Positions 52,289 to 61,781 of a stretch of DNA of 64,000 nucleotides are shown here, one piece after another. The stretch's first letter is position 1; each line of letters begins with the position of its first letter. The stretch lies in the NCBI GenBank assembly GCA_020636745.1, contig JACJXH010000002.1, positions 434,001-498,000 of the forward strand. The letters run 5' to 3'. This stretch comes from Lentimicrobiaceae bacterium (GTDB lineage: Bacteria > Bacteroidota > Bacteroidia > Bacteroidales > Lentimicrobiaceae). The notes beneath the pieces were generated by a model. The model worked only from the letters and a program-made list of their open reading frames with translations. It searched no databases and had not been told where the DNA came from. The position numbers and the translations under genes are program-made.

Positions 52289-53215
52289 TTAGCTTTTTCC
52301 TTCATCCTTTTGCGGAAACATCACCGAAGCCATGATCGAAATCAAAAGAATGCCAAAAATGATCATGAGCGACCAAGTGATAGGGAATTTATAGGCAACG
52401 CTAAGAATCATTTTCGTTCCAACGAAAGCCAGAATAGCAGCCAGGCCGTACTTCAGATAATGGAAGTATCGGGTTATTCCAGCCAGTGCAAAATATAAAG
52501 CCCTTAACCCTAAAATAGCAAAAACGTTGGAAGTGAAGATGATAAAAGTATCTTTTGAAATGGCCAGAATAGCTGGGATTGAGTCAACTGCAAAAATCAA
52601 ATCCGTAAACTCAACTACAATTAATACAATAAAAAGGGGGGTGGCAAAATACCGGTAATTTTCTTTTACAAAAAATTTGCCTCCGTGCATTTGGGTCGTA
52701 ACCGGAAAGAATTTCTTAAAAACTCTTACCATCGGGTTTTTATTCGGGTCAACCTGGGTATTATCAGGGAATAGCATTTTTATGCCCGTAAAAACAAGGA
52801 ATGCCCCAAAAACATAAATAAGCCAATGAAAACTATTAAGTAGTGCTACTCCTGCAAAAATAAAGATGGCGCGCATAATAAGTGCACCCAAAATGCCCCA
52901 GAAGAGGACTTTATGCTGGTATTTGGGCTCAACTTTAAAATATCCGAAAAGCATAATAAACACAAACAGATTGTCAACGCTCAGCGATTTTTCTATTAAA
53001 TAGCCTGCCAGAAATTCCAGTGCTTTTTCTTTGCCCATTAAGAAGTAAATCAGCACATTAAAAGCGAGCGCCAAACCAATCCACACTGCACTCCAGGCCA
53101 GTGCTTCTTTGATTTTAACCTCGTGTGATTTCCGGTGGAATACACCTAAATCAAGAGCCAGCATTAGAAAAACAAACGCCAGAAACAATATCCAGTGAAT
53201 AGGGTGAATGATCAT
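52289..53215 (-). CDS. TerC/Alx-family integral membrane protein
   Basis: 308 residues with nine or so membrane segments. Family features: ILFLAFVFLMLALDLGVFHRK, the acidic membrane motif VVEFTDLIFAVDSIPAI near residue 205, and LIEKSLSVDNLFVFIMLF near residue 75. TerC/Alx proteins export manganese or protect exported metalloproteins; the metal in this case is not known. A GC-rich hairpin precedes the gene, but I see no yybP-ykoY Mn riboswitch core. Confidence 0.92.
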   Translation of the reverse strand: MIIHPIHWILFLAFVFLMLALDLGVFHRKSHEVKIKEALAWSAVWIGLALAFNVLIYFLMGKEKALEFLAGYLIEKSLSVDNLFVFIMLFGYFKVEPKYQHKVLFWGILGALIMRAIFIFAGVALLNSFHWLIYVFGAFLVFTGIKMLFPDNTQVDPNKNPMVRVFKKFFPVTTQMHGGKFFVKENYRYFATPLFIVLIVVEFTDLIFAVDSIPAILAISKDTFIIFTSNVFAILGLRALYFALAGITRYFHYLKYGLAAILAFVGTKMILSVAYKFPITWSLMIIFGILLISIMASVMFPQKDEGKS

Positions 53216-53241
53216 ATACTGTGTTGATTATTAATGGAAAT

Positions 53242-53259
53242 GCGGGATTTTATTCCCGC
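53242..53259 (-). other. GC-rich hairpin in the terC upstream region
   Basis: GCGGGA (53242-53247) pairs with TCCCGC (53254-53259) around a 6-nt loop, 27 bp upstream of the terC ATG on the minus strand. There is no downstream T run on the minus strand. It may be an upstream regulatory element. Confidence 0.35.
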
Positions 53260-53327
53260 TCATTTTTTAAAAAAAAGTAAAGCAAAGTTGCAACATTTAC
53301 TCTTATCTTAATCTGTTGTGGTTTAAT

Positions 53328-53367
53328 AAAATAATCGCCGAAGTAAGTTACAGTCGGCGATTATTTT
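53328..53367. terminator. Terminator of the zinc metallopeptidase gene
   Basis: A perfect 14-bp stem with AAAATAATCGCCGA and TCGGCGATTATTTT arms (53328-53341 with 53354-53367) and a 12-nt loop. It is about 66 bp after the metallopeptidase stop on the minus strand and insulates terC. Confidence 0.8.
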
Positions 53368-53433
53368 CTGTTTATCATCAACACTTTGTTTCAAGTCGTT
53401 TCACGATGATATTGGTTAGAATAGTTTTAACCA

Positions 53434-54111
53434 TCAATCTCTTCTTCCCATGTAAATCATAATGTAATAAAGCAGGGTGGCCAAAGATGCCAAAGCTGCT
53501 ACTACATAAGTATAAGCTGCCCAGCGCAAAGCCTCTTTGGCTTTTGGCAGACTGGCTGTAGAAGTAATTCCGCTACCGTCTAACCAGGCAACAGCCCTGC
53601 GGCTGGCATCAATTTCAACAGGGAGCGTAATGAAACTGAACAAGGTTGTCATGGCAAAAAGCACTATGCCGGCCAATAACAAACCCGGAAATGTGTTTAC
53701 CAGTAAGATGCCAGCTAATAATACCCACTGTACCCAATTAGAGGCAAAACTTACCACAGGTACCAGCGCTGAACGCATTTGCAGCCATGAATATGCATGA
53801 GCATGCTGTACAGCGTGGCCGCACTCATGAGCAGCAACAGCTGCAGCCGATATATTACGGCCATGATACACGTCAGGACTGAGATTTACAGTCTTATTCT
53901 GAGGATTGTAATGGTCTGTCAACTCTCCCTGAACTGATTTAACCTGAACGTCAAAAATGCCATTGTCGCGGAGCATCTTTTCGGCAATATCTGCACCGCT
54001 ATATCCATTGTTTACCGGAATTTGACTGAATTGCCTGAACTTTGACTTAAGGCGTGCACCAACCAGCCAGCTCAGCAACATGAAAACTCCGAAAATAACC
54101 AAATATCCCAT
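53434..54111 (-). CDS. Neutral zinc metallopeptidase, YugP family
   Basis: 225 residues. An N-terminal membrane segment (MGYLVIFGVFMLLSWLVG) precedes the HExxH zinc motif AAHECGHAVQHA near residue 110, followed by further membrane segments near 130-165 and 200-220. This is the PF04298 family, with unknown substrates. The frame is open from 54159, but the signal/anchor segment begins at the ATG at 54111. Confidence 0.92.
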   Translation of the reverse strand: MGYLVIFGVFMLLSWLVGARLKSKFRQFSQIPVNNGYSGADIAEKMLRDNGIFDVQVKSVQGELTDHYNPQNKTVNLSPDVYHGRNISAAAVAAHECGHAVQHAHAYSWLQMRSALVPVVSFASNWVQWVLLAGILLVNTFPGLLLAGIVLFAMTTLFSFITLPVEIDASRRAVAWLDGSGITSTASLPKAKEALRWAAYTYVVAALASLATLLYYIMIYMGRRD

Positions 54112-54352
54112 TTTATTATAGTTTTTAAGTTTGTAATCAATTATCAAAAAGTTTGCCACAAAACCCGCTTGACAGATTGGCAGTAATAGAAATTTGACCC
54201 AAAGAATCTATATCTGAAAAATGTATCGGAGATATAAATATTGCCTGATTAACAGGCATTTATTTATTTTTCCATGACTGCTTCAGTTTTCCTGAAAAAG
54301 GAATAATGAAACGGATGGTCAGGCTAATTTTCACTTTTTTGATATCGAAGTT

Positions 54353-54898
54353 TTACTTTGAAGATTCTTCAATGGGTTTGACTGAAGGATCGTGCCAACT
54401 GGCGTACATGGTGTAGCTTTTTGATATACGGTTGACCTGCCCTTCCAGTAATTTGGTATCGATAGATTTTATTTTTTTTGCCGGAACTCCTGCGTAAACA
54501 CTGCCCGATTCAACCAATGTGCCTTGTGATACCACAGCCCCGGCTGCAATAATTGAATTGCTTTCAACTACTACATCATCCATAACGATGGCACCCATAC
54601 CAATGAGTACATTGTCGTGAATGGTAGCCCCGTGAACGATTGCATTGTGCGCAATTGAAACATTGTTGCCAATATTTACCGGTGATTTCTGGTAAGTACA
54701 ATGGATAACCGCCCCATCCTGGATATTTACATTGTTGCCAATTTTAATATAATGTACATCGCCACGCACCACCGCATTAAACCACACGCTGCAGTTGTCT
54801 CCCATTTCTACTTCGCCCACAACGGTGGCATTTTCGGCGAAGAAACAATTTTTACCAATAATTGGTTCTATTCCTTTTACTCCTCTTATAAGTGCCAT
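54353..54898 (-). CDS. Gamma-carbonic-anhydrase-like hexapeptide-repeat protein
   Basis: 181 residues. Left-handed beta-helix hexapeptide repeats run through about 20-135 (VVRGDVHYIKIGNNVNIQDGAVIHC, SIAHNAIVHGATIHDNVLIGMGAIV). Histidines of the zinc site are His81, His86 and one earlier (VIHC). An unusually clear AAGGAG Shine-Dalgarno element lies just upstream of the start. Carbonic anhydrase activity is possible but uncertain; YrdA/PaaY homologues often lack it. Confidence 0.87.
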   Translation of the reverse strand: MALIRGVKGIEPIIGKNCFFAENATVVGEVEMGDNCSVWFNAVVRGDVHYIKIGNNVNIQDGAVIHCTYQKSPVNIGNNVSIAHNAIVHGATIHDNVLIGMGAIVMDDVVVESNSIIAAGAVVSQGTLVESGSVYAGVPAKKIKSIDTKLLEGQVNRISKSYTMYASWHDPSVKPIEESSK

Positions 54899-55032
54899 TC
54901 CTCATTCTCCTTTCTGAAATTATGGTTTGTCAAAAAAATCAACAGTGAACAAACGAACGATTTTCAAAAGTTGTTCTCATTCATCAATTTGTTTTTCTGC
55001 TGTCCCTTAAACTGATTTTACGGTTTCAATGT

Positions 55033-56604
55033 TCACTCCGTTTTGTATTGTTTCGGATAATCAATACTATGGTGAAGGCCCCGGCTTTCTTTTCGTTCCA
55101 TTGCCATTTGAATAATCAGTCCGGCTACTGTAATCATATTGCGTAGTTCACATATTTTCTCAGTCAGAACTGATTTTTCATAAAGGTCTTCTGTTTCTTC
55201 CTGTAATATTTGCAGGCGGTCATAGGCTCTTTTTAACCGCAAATTAGATCTGACAATTCCTACGTAGTTGGTCATGATTCCCTGAAGTTCCTTTAATGAT
55301 TGAGTGATAAGAATCATTTCTTCATTAAATACAGTACCTGAAGCATTCCAGTCGGGAATTTCATTCATCAGCCTGATGTTTTTTATTTTCTCAATGGCAT
55401 CAAGGCTGGCGCGGTGTGAGAAAACAAGTGATTCCAGCAATGAGTTGGATGCTAATCTGTTAGCTCCGTGAAGACCGGTCGAAGCGCATTCGCCTGACGC
55501 ATAAAGATGATGAATAGTGCTTCTTGCAAAAGCATCAACTTTAATGCCTCCGCATGTGTAATGTGCTGCCGGAACCACTGGAATCATCTCTTTGGTCATA
55601 TCAATGCCAATGCTTAAACATTTGGCATAGATGGCCGGAAAATGATTAAGAATGACGTGCATATCGAGGTGTCTGGCGTCCAGGCAAACATAATCGTCGC
55701 CACTAATCTTTAATTCATTGTCAATGGCTCTGGCAACAATATCGCGGGGAGCAAGCGAAAGCCTGGCATCATATTTTTGCATAAACTCTTTCCCTGTCCT
55801 GGTTTTCAGAATAGCTCCTGAGCCTCTCAAAGCTTCAGTGATTAAAAATGAAGGTTTTTCGGCAGGGTTATAAAGTGAAGTCGGGTGAAACTGAATAAAT
55901 TCCATTTTTTCATTTTCGCCTTGCGCTCTGCTCACCATTGCTATTCCGTCGCCGGTTGCCACAGGTGGATTTGTAGTTGTAGCATAAACATTGCCAGCTC
56001 CGCCGGTAGCCAGCATCGTTGTTTTGGCAAGAATGGTAATAATCTGGTGGTTCAATTTATTGAGTACATAGGCGCCATAACAGGTTATATCACTTTGTAA
56101 ATCAGCTTCTTTGTCGAGATGATGTTCAGTAATAATATCAACGGCAAAGTGATTTTCAAGAATTTCAATATTCTTATTTTCCTTCACCCGTTGAAGCAGA
56201 ATGCTCTCAATTTCAGCGCCAGTCTGGTCTTTGTGATGGAGTACTCTGAATTCGGAATGGCCGCCTTCCTTTGCCAGATCGTACATGCCAGTTGGGTTTT
56301 TGTCAAATGCCACTCCCCAGTCAATGAGTTCTTTTACTCTGTCTGTTGACTCAGTAATGGTTATCCGGACAATTTCAGGATCACTCAAATCATCCCCGGC
56401 AATCATGGTGTCCTTAATGTGTTTTTCGTATGTATCAGGTGTGTACATAACCGCTGCAATACCTCCCTGGGCATATCGGGTAGCACTTTCTTCAGCTTCA
56501 CTTTTGGTTACGATAATTACCTTGCCAAAAGCTGAAACTTTTAGCGCGTAACTCAAACCTGCTATTCCGGTGCCAATTACCAGAAAATCTACTTTCTTTC
56601 GCAT
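55033..56604 (-). CDS. nadB: L-aspartate oxidase
   Basis: 523 residues. The FAD-binding motif is DFLVIGTGIAGLSYALK at the N terminus. GGAGNVYATTTNPPVATGDGI, FIQFHPTSLYNPAEKPSFLITEALRGSGAIL and YTCGGIKVDAFARSTI carry the active-site arginines and histidines, and the C-terminal helical domain is complete. It oxidises aspartate to iminoaspartate for NAD synthesis. NadA and NadC are not adjacent. Confidence 0.95.
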   Translation of the reverse strand: MRKKVDFLVIGTGIAGLSYALKVSAFGKVIIVTKSEAEESATRYAQGGIAAVMYTPDTYEKHIKDTMIAGDDLSDPEIVRITITESTDRVKELIDWGVAFDKNPTGMYDLAKEGGHSEFRVLHHKDQTGAEIESILLQRVKENKNIEILENHFAVDIITEHHLDKEADLQSDITCYGAYVLNKLNHQIITILAKTTMLATGGAGNVYATTTNPPVATGDGIAMVSRAQGENEKMEFIQFHPTSLYNPAEKPSFLITEALRGSGAILKTRTGKEFMQKYDARLSLAPRDIVARAIDNELKISGDDYVCLDARHLDMHVILNHFPAIYAKCLSIGIDMTKEMIPVVPAAHYTCGGIKVDAFARSTIHHLYASGECASTGLHGANRLASNSLLESLVFSHRASLDAIEKIKNIRLMNEIPDWNASGTVFNEEMILITQSLKELQGIMTNYVGIVRSNLRLKRAYDRLQILQEETEDLYEKSVLTEKICELRNMITVAGLIIQMAMERKESRGLHHSIDYPKQYKTE

Positions 56605-56626
56605 AGGATGCGTTGTTTTAAGACGG

Positions 56627-56634
56627 CAAAATTA
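56627..56634 (-). promoter_or_regulatory. -7 box for nadB
   Basis: The minus strand reads TAATTTTG, a full TAnnTTTG match, 22 bp before the ATG at 56604. Confidence 0.5.
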
Positions 56635-56767
56635 GTATTAATTGATATGTTATAGCCTGTTTTTCGGATTAACTTTATAAGTTTCACGTATGGTGGTTAA
56701 TCAGTTATTTAGTTGTTAATCGGAAGTTGTCTGGTGCACATTCAAACCTGAAGTGCATGATTTTTAT

Positions 56768-56786
56768 TATATTTGCAGTAAGTTTG
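56768..56786 (+). promoter_or_regulatory. Two -7 boxes before the GNAT-nitrilase gene
   Basis: TATATTTG (56768-56775) and TAAGTTTG (56779-56786) both match TAnnTTTG. They lie 60-70 bp before the ATG at 56846 and could act as overlapping start sites. Confidence 0.4.
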
Positions 56787-56845
56787 GTGTTTAACGGATA
56801 CTGATTTTTGATTTATCGTATTTATCGCATCATCGAAACAATTCA

Positions 56846-58393
56846 ATGAATGAAGTAAAAGTTTTTAATATGAAGAATGAAATTGAGAATATTGAGCTAA
56901 CTTATCTGACGCTGAACGACTATGAGGAATTTAAAGAAGCTATGATTGAATCTTATTCCAATATGCCTAATTCCTACTGGAAAGAGCATCATCTGGAATC
57001 ATTGATTAAAAAATTTCCGGAAGGACAGGTAGCCATAAAAATTAATCATCAGATTGCAGGTTGTGCTTTGTCTATTGTTGTTGATTACTCCAAGTTTGAT
57101 ATCCGCCACACTTACCGTGAAATTACAGGAAATTACACCTTTAATACGCATACACCTGATGGCGATGTGTTGTATGGGATTGATGTTTTTATCAGGCCTA
57201 AATTCAGGGGGTTGCGATTGGGCAGGCGGTTATACGATTACCGGAAAGAATTGTGTGAACGGCTGAATCTTAAGAGTGTGGTTTTTGGGGGCCGTATTCC
57301 GAATTATTATAAATTTTCAGGCGAAATGACGCCCAAAGAGTATATTGAAAAAGTAAGAAGGAAGGAAATTCACGATCCGGTGCTGGACTTTCAAATGTCA
57401 AATGATTTTCATCCTTCGCGAATTTTGAAAGGCTATCTTGAAGGAGATAAAGAGTCAAATGAATTTGCTGTATTGCTCAAATGGGAAAATATTTATTATG
57501 AAAAACCCGGCACCAAAGCTGCCATCATCAAAAAGGTAGTCAGGCTGGGTCTTATTCAGTGGCAAATGCGTCCTTATAAGCATTTAGACGAATTGATGCA
57601 ACAGGCTGAATATTTTATTGATGCTGTATCAGGTTACCGGGCTGATTTCGCTTTATTCCCTGAGTTTTTTAATGCTCCATTAATGGCAGAAAATAATCAT
57701 TTGTCAGAACCCGAGGCGATTAGAGAGCTGGCTGGGCATACTTCGGAATTGGTTCAAAGGTTTTCTTCACTTGCCATTTCTTATAATATTAATATCATTA
57801 CAGGCAGTATGCCTGAACTTCGTGAAAATCAATTGTATAATGTTGGGTATTTGTGCAAAAGAGATGGTTCTGTAGAGAGTTTTGAAAAACTTCATATTAC
57901 GCCCGATGAGTCTAAAGTTTGGGGTTTGCAGGGCGGTAATCAGTTAAAGGCTTTTAATACAGATTGTGGTAAAATTGGTGTGTTGATATGCTATGATATT
58001 GAATTTCCGGAACTTAGCAGGCTGCTTGCCGATGAAGGAATGGATATTTTGTTTGTTCCTTTTCTTACCGATACCCAGAATGGATATTCCAGAGTCAGGC
58101 ATTGTGCCCAGTCAAGAGCAATTGAAAATGAATGTTATGTGGCCATTGCCGGAAGTGTTGGTAATTTGCCTAAAGTGCATAATATGGATATTCAGTATGC
58201 CCAATCAATGGTATTTACACCTTGTGATTTTGCCTTCCCGGCAACAGGAATTAAAGCTGAAGCGACACCAAATACCGAAATGATTCTGATTGCTGATGTT
58301 GATATTGATATGTTAAGAGAACTGAATCAATTTGGAAGTGTGAGAAACTTAAAGGACAGACGGACAGATATTTATACATTAAAGAAGAATTAA
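56846..58393 (+). CDS. GNAT acetyltransferase-carbon-nitrogen hydrolase fusion
   Basis: 515 residues. The N-terminal GNAT domain (about 10-200) has DVFIRPKFRGLRLGRRLYDY near residue 115. The C-terminal nitrilase-superfamily domain (about 230-515) has the Glu-Lys-Cys triad in FPEFFNAP, FEKLHITPDE and LICYDIEFPEL. Such fused enzymes occur in Bacteroidota; the paired activities may act on one amide or polyamine-like substrate, which is unknown. A hairpin without a T run follows at 58512. Confidence 0.92.
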   Translation: MNEVKVFNMKNEIENIELTYLTLNDYEEFKEAMIESYSNMPNSYWKEHHLESLIKKFPEGQVAIKINHQIAGCALSIVVDYSKFDIRHTYREITGNYTFNTHTPDGDVLYGIDVFIRPKFRGLRLGRRLYDYRKELCERLNLKSVVFGGRIPNYYKFSGEMTPKEYIEKVRRKEIHDPVLDFQMSNDFHPSRILKGYLEGDKESNEFAVLLKWENIYYEKPGTKAAIIKKVVRLGLIQWQMRPYKHLDELMQQAEYFIDAVSGYRADFALFPEFFNAPLMAENNHLSEPEAIRELAGHTSELVQRFSSLAISYNINIITGSMPELRENQLYNVGYLCKRDGSVESFEKLHITPDESKVWGLQGGNQLKAFNTDCGKIGVLICYDIEFPELSRLLADEGMDILFVPFLTDTQNGYSRVRHCAQSRAIENECYVAIAGSVGNLPKVHNMDIQYAQSMVFTPCDFAFPATGIKAEATPNTEMILIADVDIDMLRELNQFGSVRNLKDRRTDIYTLKKN

Positions 58394-58788
58394 CCAGAGA
58401 GTAACATATGGTTTCTTGCTGGTTAGTATTTATTGGTTTCACTGGTGCAAAGCCTTGCATAGATTCATAGTAATGAGTTAACGTCCAGTGAGTTTGTTGC
58501 TATGTATTTTTGAGCCACAAAGGTTTACTTTGTGGCTCCTGTGTTTATATAATTTGCGTTTTTATTAAACATATAATATAGCCTTACCGGCTAATGTAAT
58601 GTGTAACCTCTGCCATTTATAACCTGTAAATTGTTTCCCCGTTTGCAAATAGCCCGTTTTTTATATTATAACTTTTAAAATTCCAAATAGAATTTATTGT
58701 CCCGCTTAATGATGTTTTGTTTAAGAAATTTTCATTTTTATCCAGTTACATTAACTCATTAATTGAATAAAGTATAAACGTTTTTGTG
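58394..58788. other. 395-bp AT-rich intergenic region
   Basis: Apart from the hairpin at 58512-58538, I see no gene, repeat or conserved promoter. Its second half presumably contains the promoter of the operon starting at 58789, but no full TAnnTTTG box is visible there. Confidence 0.5.
58512..58538 (+). terminator. Hairpin after the GNAT-nitrilase gene
   Basis: A perfect 11-bp stem GAGCCACAAAG/CTTTGTGGCTC with a 5-nt loop, 118 bp beyond the stop. There is no T run, so it may be an RNA-stabilising hairpin or a weak terminator. Confidence 0.5.
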
Positions 58789-59778
58789 ATGAAGTACTTT
58801 CAACATCAGTCAGTGAGGCTCTCTTGCTTGTTTTTTTTATTGTTCATTGCGAAGTTCTCTGATGGTCAAACAGAAAAACTGACTTTTTCGCCACAATGGC
58901 TTCCTCAGGCTCAATTTGCAGGTTACTATGTTGCTCTCAATCAGGGTTTCTATAAAGATGAGGGCTTGGATGTACAGATTATTCATCCATCTGCCAGCAT
59001 TTCGGCTTTTGATTATCTGAAAGATGGCAGAGCGGATGTGATTTCGACATTTTTAATGGATGGTATCAGAAGCAGGGCAAACGGCACACCAATTATAAAC
59101 TTTGCTCAGCTCTCGCAACATTCATCTTTGATGATGGTATCGAAAAAAGGGAGTGGAATCAGCAAGTTAAGTGACTTTAATCATAAAAGACTTGGCATAT
59201 GGAGTGCGGGTTTTGATGAAATACCTATAGCCTTTATGCGGGAAAATAATTATGATATTGAGTTGGTCAGAATACTCAATACCATCAACCTGTTTTTGAT
59301 GGATGGTGTTGATGCTCTTACAGTTATGTATTATAATGAATACGATCAGATTATCAATAGTGGAATCAATGAAGATGAGCTTAACACATTTTTTTTCTCG
59401 CAATATGGTTTTGATATTCCGGAAGATGGCCTCTATTGTCTTGAGAATACTATGGCAACCCGGAAAGAATCACTCCGTAAGTTTGTAAAAGCAACCTTAC
59501 GGGGCTGGGATTATGCTGCAAAAAATAAAGATTACACAATTGACCTGGTTGTCATGGAAATGAACAAGGCGCATATACCTAATAATAAGGCACATCAAAG
59601 ATGGATGCTGGAAAAAGTGCTTGATATGATTTCTCCGGGTAACAAAAATGTTACAAGAGGACATCTGCTTGAGCAGGACTTTTACAGAGCTAATGAAATA
59701 TTTAAGTCAGGAGTAAGCCCAAAAACTTCGGCTGCTGCCGTTAAGTTAAATGAGTTTTACAAACCTTTGGTTGACTAA
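58789..59778 (+). CDS. NMT1/THI5-type periplasmic substrate-binding protein (orphan)
   Basis: 329 residues. A signal peptide ends at KFSDG. LTFSPQWLPQAQFAGYYVALNQGFYKDEGLDVQII is the start of the NMT1/THI5 family of periplasmic binding proteins, and FDYLKDGRADV and KRLGIWSAGFDEIPI follow. Normally these proteins feed ABC importers of pyrimidine, sulfonate or related ligands, but no permease or ATPase gene is adjacent. Instead the Cache-HAMP-PP2C gene follows by 68 bp, so a ligand-sensing role is likely. The ATG at 58789 is preferred to the GTG at 58786. Confidence 0.88.
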   Translation: MKYFQHQSVRLSCLFFLLFIAKFSDGQTEKLTFSPQWLPQAQFAGYYVALNQGFYKDEGLDVQIIHPSASISAFDYLKDGRADVISTFLMDGIRSRANGTPIINFAQLSQHSSLMMVSKKGSGISKLSDFNHKRLGIWSAGFDEIPIAFMRENNYDIELVRILNTINLFLMDGVDALTVMYYNEYDQIINSGINEDELNTFFFSQYGFDIPEDGLYCLENTMATRKESLRKFVKATLRGWDYAAKNKDYTIDLVVMEMNKAHIPNNKAHQRWMLEKVLDMISPGNKNVTRGHLLEQDFYRANEIFKSGVSPKTSAAAVKLNEFYKPLVD

Positions 59779-59846
59779 GTGCTTCATTTGCATTTTTTTA
59801 TCATCAGTTTATTCTTCAGTCGGGTTTCATTATTGAAAAGTCAGGA

Positions 59847-61781
59847 ATGAAAAAAAACAGTCTCTCTTTTAAGATCATATCACGAATTTTGCTCTTTTGC
59901 ATTGCGCTGGGCTTGGTGATTTTTACCATTTACTATTATTTCACCAGAGAAACCATTGAACGATCAGCAAAACAGAATGCTATCTCATTGGCCAATAATA
60001 CAATAAATAAAATTGAAGATTATATAAAACCGGCCGAAACAATTCCTGAAAATCTGGCCTGGATTATTGAAACAGGCGCAATTTCAAAGGATTCCATCTC
60101 TTCATTTCTGACAAAACTGGTAAAAAATAATCCGGCTATTTTTGCCAGTGCCATTGCTTTTGAGCCGTATTTTTTTTCTAATGATCTGAAGTATTTTTCG
60201 CCATATGCCTACCGCAAAGACAGCTCGATTGTATCGGCCATGTTAGGTTCGCCTGAGTACAACTATTTTATCATGGATTGGTATCAGATACCTGCAGTGC
60301 TTAAGCAGGCGTATTGGTCAGAACCTTATTTTGATGAAGGTGGCGGAGGCATTCTTTTGTCGACCTATTCGGTGCCATTTTATATGAAGCGAAACGGACA
60401 ACGTGTTTTCGGAGGAGTTATTACCATTGATATTTCGCTCGACTGGCTTACCGAAATTGTTAATTCAGTGAAAATTTTCGAATCTGGTTATGCTTTTCTT
60501 ATTTCAAGAAACGGGGTATTTGTGACTCATCCCGACCGTTCGTTCATCATGAATGAGTCCATTTTTACTTTGGCAAAAGAACTTGAGGTTCCTCAATTGC
60601 GCGAAATCGGCCGCAGTATGATAAAAGGCGAGAGTAATCTGAAATCCATCACCTATAAAGACAAAGGGAAAGTCTGGATATACCATACACAATTGCCATC
60701 AACCAAATGGGCTTTGGGTGTTGTATATCCTCATAAGGAAATGTATGCCGAACTGCACAAGCTTAATTTGATTATTATTCTGCTTTCAGCATTTGGATTG
60801 GGTTTACTGCTTTTCTTTACGGTTAAAATTATCAATAAGCAGGTGGGGCCGCTTACAAAATTTTCTAAATCGGCAAGGTTGATTGCCGAAGGCAATTTTA
60901 ATACTGAACTTCCTGCTATTGTATCAAATGATGAAATGAAAGAGCTCTATGAATCATTTGATTTTATGCAAAAGGAACTGTCTGACTATATCATTAATCT
61001 ACAGGATACCACTTCGGCAAAGGAAAAGATTGAAAGTGAACTGAGAATTGCCAAGGAAATTCAAATGGGAATGATTCCGCATATTTTTCCGCCATTTCCT
61101 AATTTACCTGAAATTGACCTTTTTGCTTCTTTGGTTTCGGCTAAAGAAGTTGGGGGCGATTTGTATGACTTCTTTTTAATTGATGAACACAGGCTTTGTT
61201 TTGCCATTGGCGACGTTTCAGGCAAAGGCATTCCGGCCTCTCTGTTTATGGCTGTTACGCGTACTCTTTTACGGTCAGTTGCCGATAAAGAAAGAAGTGC
61301 TTCTCAGATTGTAAGTTTAATTAATAAAACACTTTCGCTCAATAACGAGTCAAATATGTTTGTGACATTCTTTTTGGGAATACTGGATGTAAACAGTGGC
61401 GAACTTAAATATTGTAATGCCGGTCACAATCCGCCCGTTATTTTGAAAAATAAACAACATGCCAGTTATTTTAACATCACCAAAGCTATTCCGGTCGGAC
61501 TCTTTGAAGATTTTGAATACACTGAGGAAAGTATGCATATTGATGCCGGTGACCAGATATTTTTATATACCGATGGATTAACTGAAGCAGAAGATGCGAA
61601 TAACCAACTTTTTGGAGACTCGAGCTTGTTGAATCTGCTACAGAAAAATGTGGCTCTTTCGCCCCGAAATCTTATTGAAAAAGCAACTGATGGGGTTTCT
61701 GCTCACGTAAACGGGCATATTCAATCTGACGATCTAACCATGATGAGTATCATTTATAATGGGAAACTCCAAAAAGAATAA
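59847..61781 (+). CDS. Receptor phosphatase: Cache-HAMP-PP2C (SpoIIE type)
   Basis: 644 residues. Membrane segment 1 (about 8-30) precedes a large periplasmic domain (about 31-305) with dCache-like features (AYWSEPYFDEGGGGILLSTY, GVITIDISLDWL). Membrane segment 2 (about 308-330), HAMP (about 330-385), a short coiled-coil and the PP2C phosphatase (from about 405) follow. Metal-binding motifs are VGGDLYDFF near 438, AIGDVSGKGIPASL, YTDGLTEAED and SDDLTMM. It senses an extracytoplasmic ligand and dephosphorylates a cytoplasmic partner. It overlaps the next gene by 23 bp. Confidence 0.93.
   Translation: MKKNSLSFKIISRILLFCIALGLVIFTIYYYFTRETIERSAKQNAISLANNTINKIEDYIKPAETIPENLAWIIETGAISKDSISSFLTKLVKNNPAIFASAIAFEPYFFSNDLKYFSPYAYRKDSSIVSAMLGSPEYNYFIMDWYQIPAVLKQAYWSEPYFDEGGGGILLSTYSVPFYMKRNGQRVFGGVITIDISLDWLTEIVNSVKIFESGYAFLISRNGVFVTHPDRSFIMNESIFTLAKELEVPQLREIGRSMIKGESNLKSITYKDKGKVWIYHTQLPSTKWALGVVYPHKEMYAELHKLNLIIILLSAFGLGLLLFFTVKIINKQVGPLTKFSKSARLIAEGNFNTELPAIVSNDEMKELYESFDFMQKELSDYIINLQDTTSAKEKIESELRIAKEIQMGMIPHIFPPFPNLPEIDLFASLVSAKEVGGDLYDFFLIDEHRLCFAIGDVSGKGIPASLFMAVTRTLLRSVADKERSASQIVSLINKTLSLNNESNMFVTFFLGILDVNSGELKYCNAGHNPPVILKNKQHASYFNITKAIPVGLFEDFEYTEESMHIDAGDQIFLYTDGLTEAEDANNQLFGDSSLLNLLQKNVALSPRNLIEKATDGVSAHVNGHIQSDDLTMMSIIYNGKLQKE

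Noticed and set aside
53216..53260. yybP-ykoY manganese riboswitch before terC
   Set aside because: Such riboswitches do precede terC-like genes, but only a plain hairpin is visible and the conserved core is absent.
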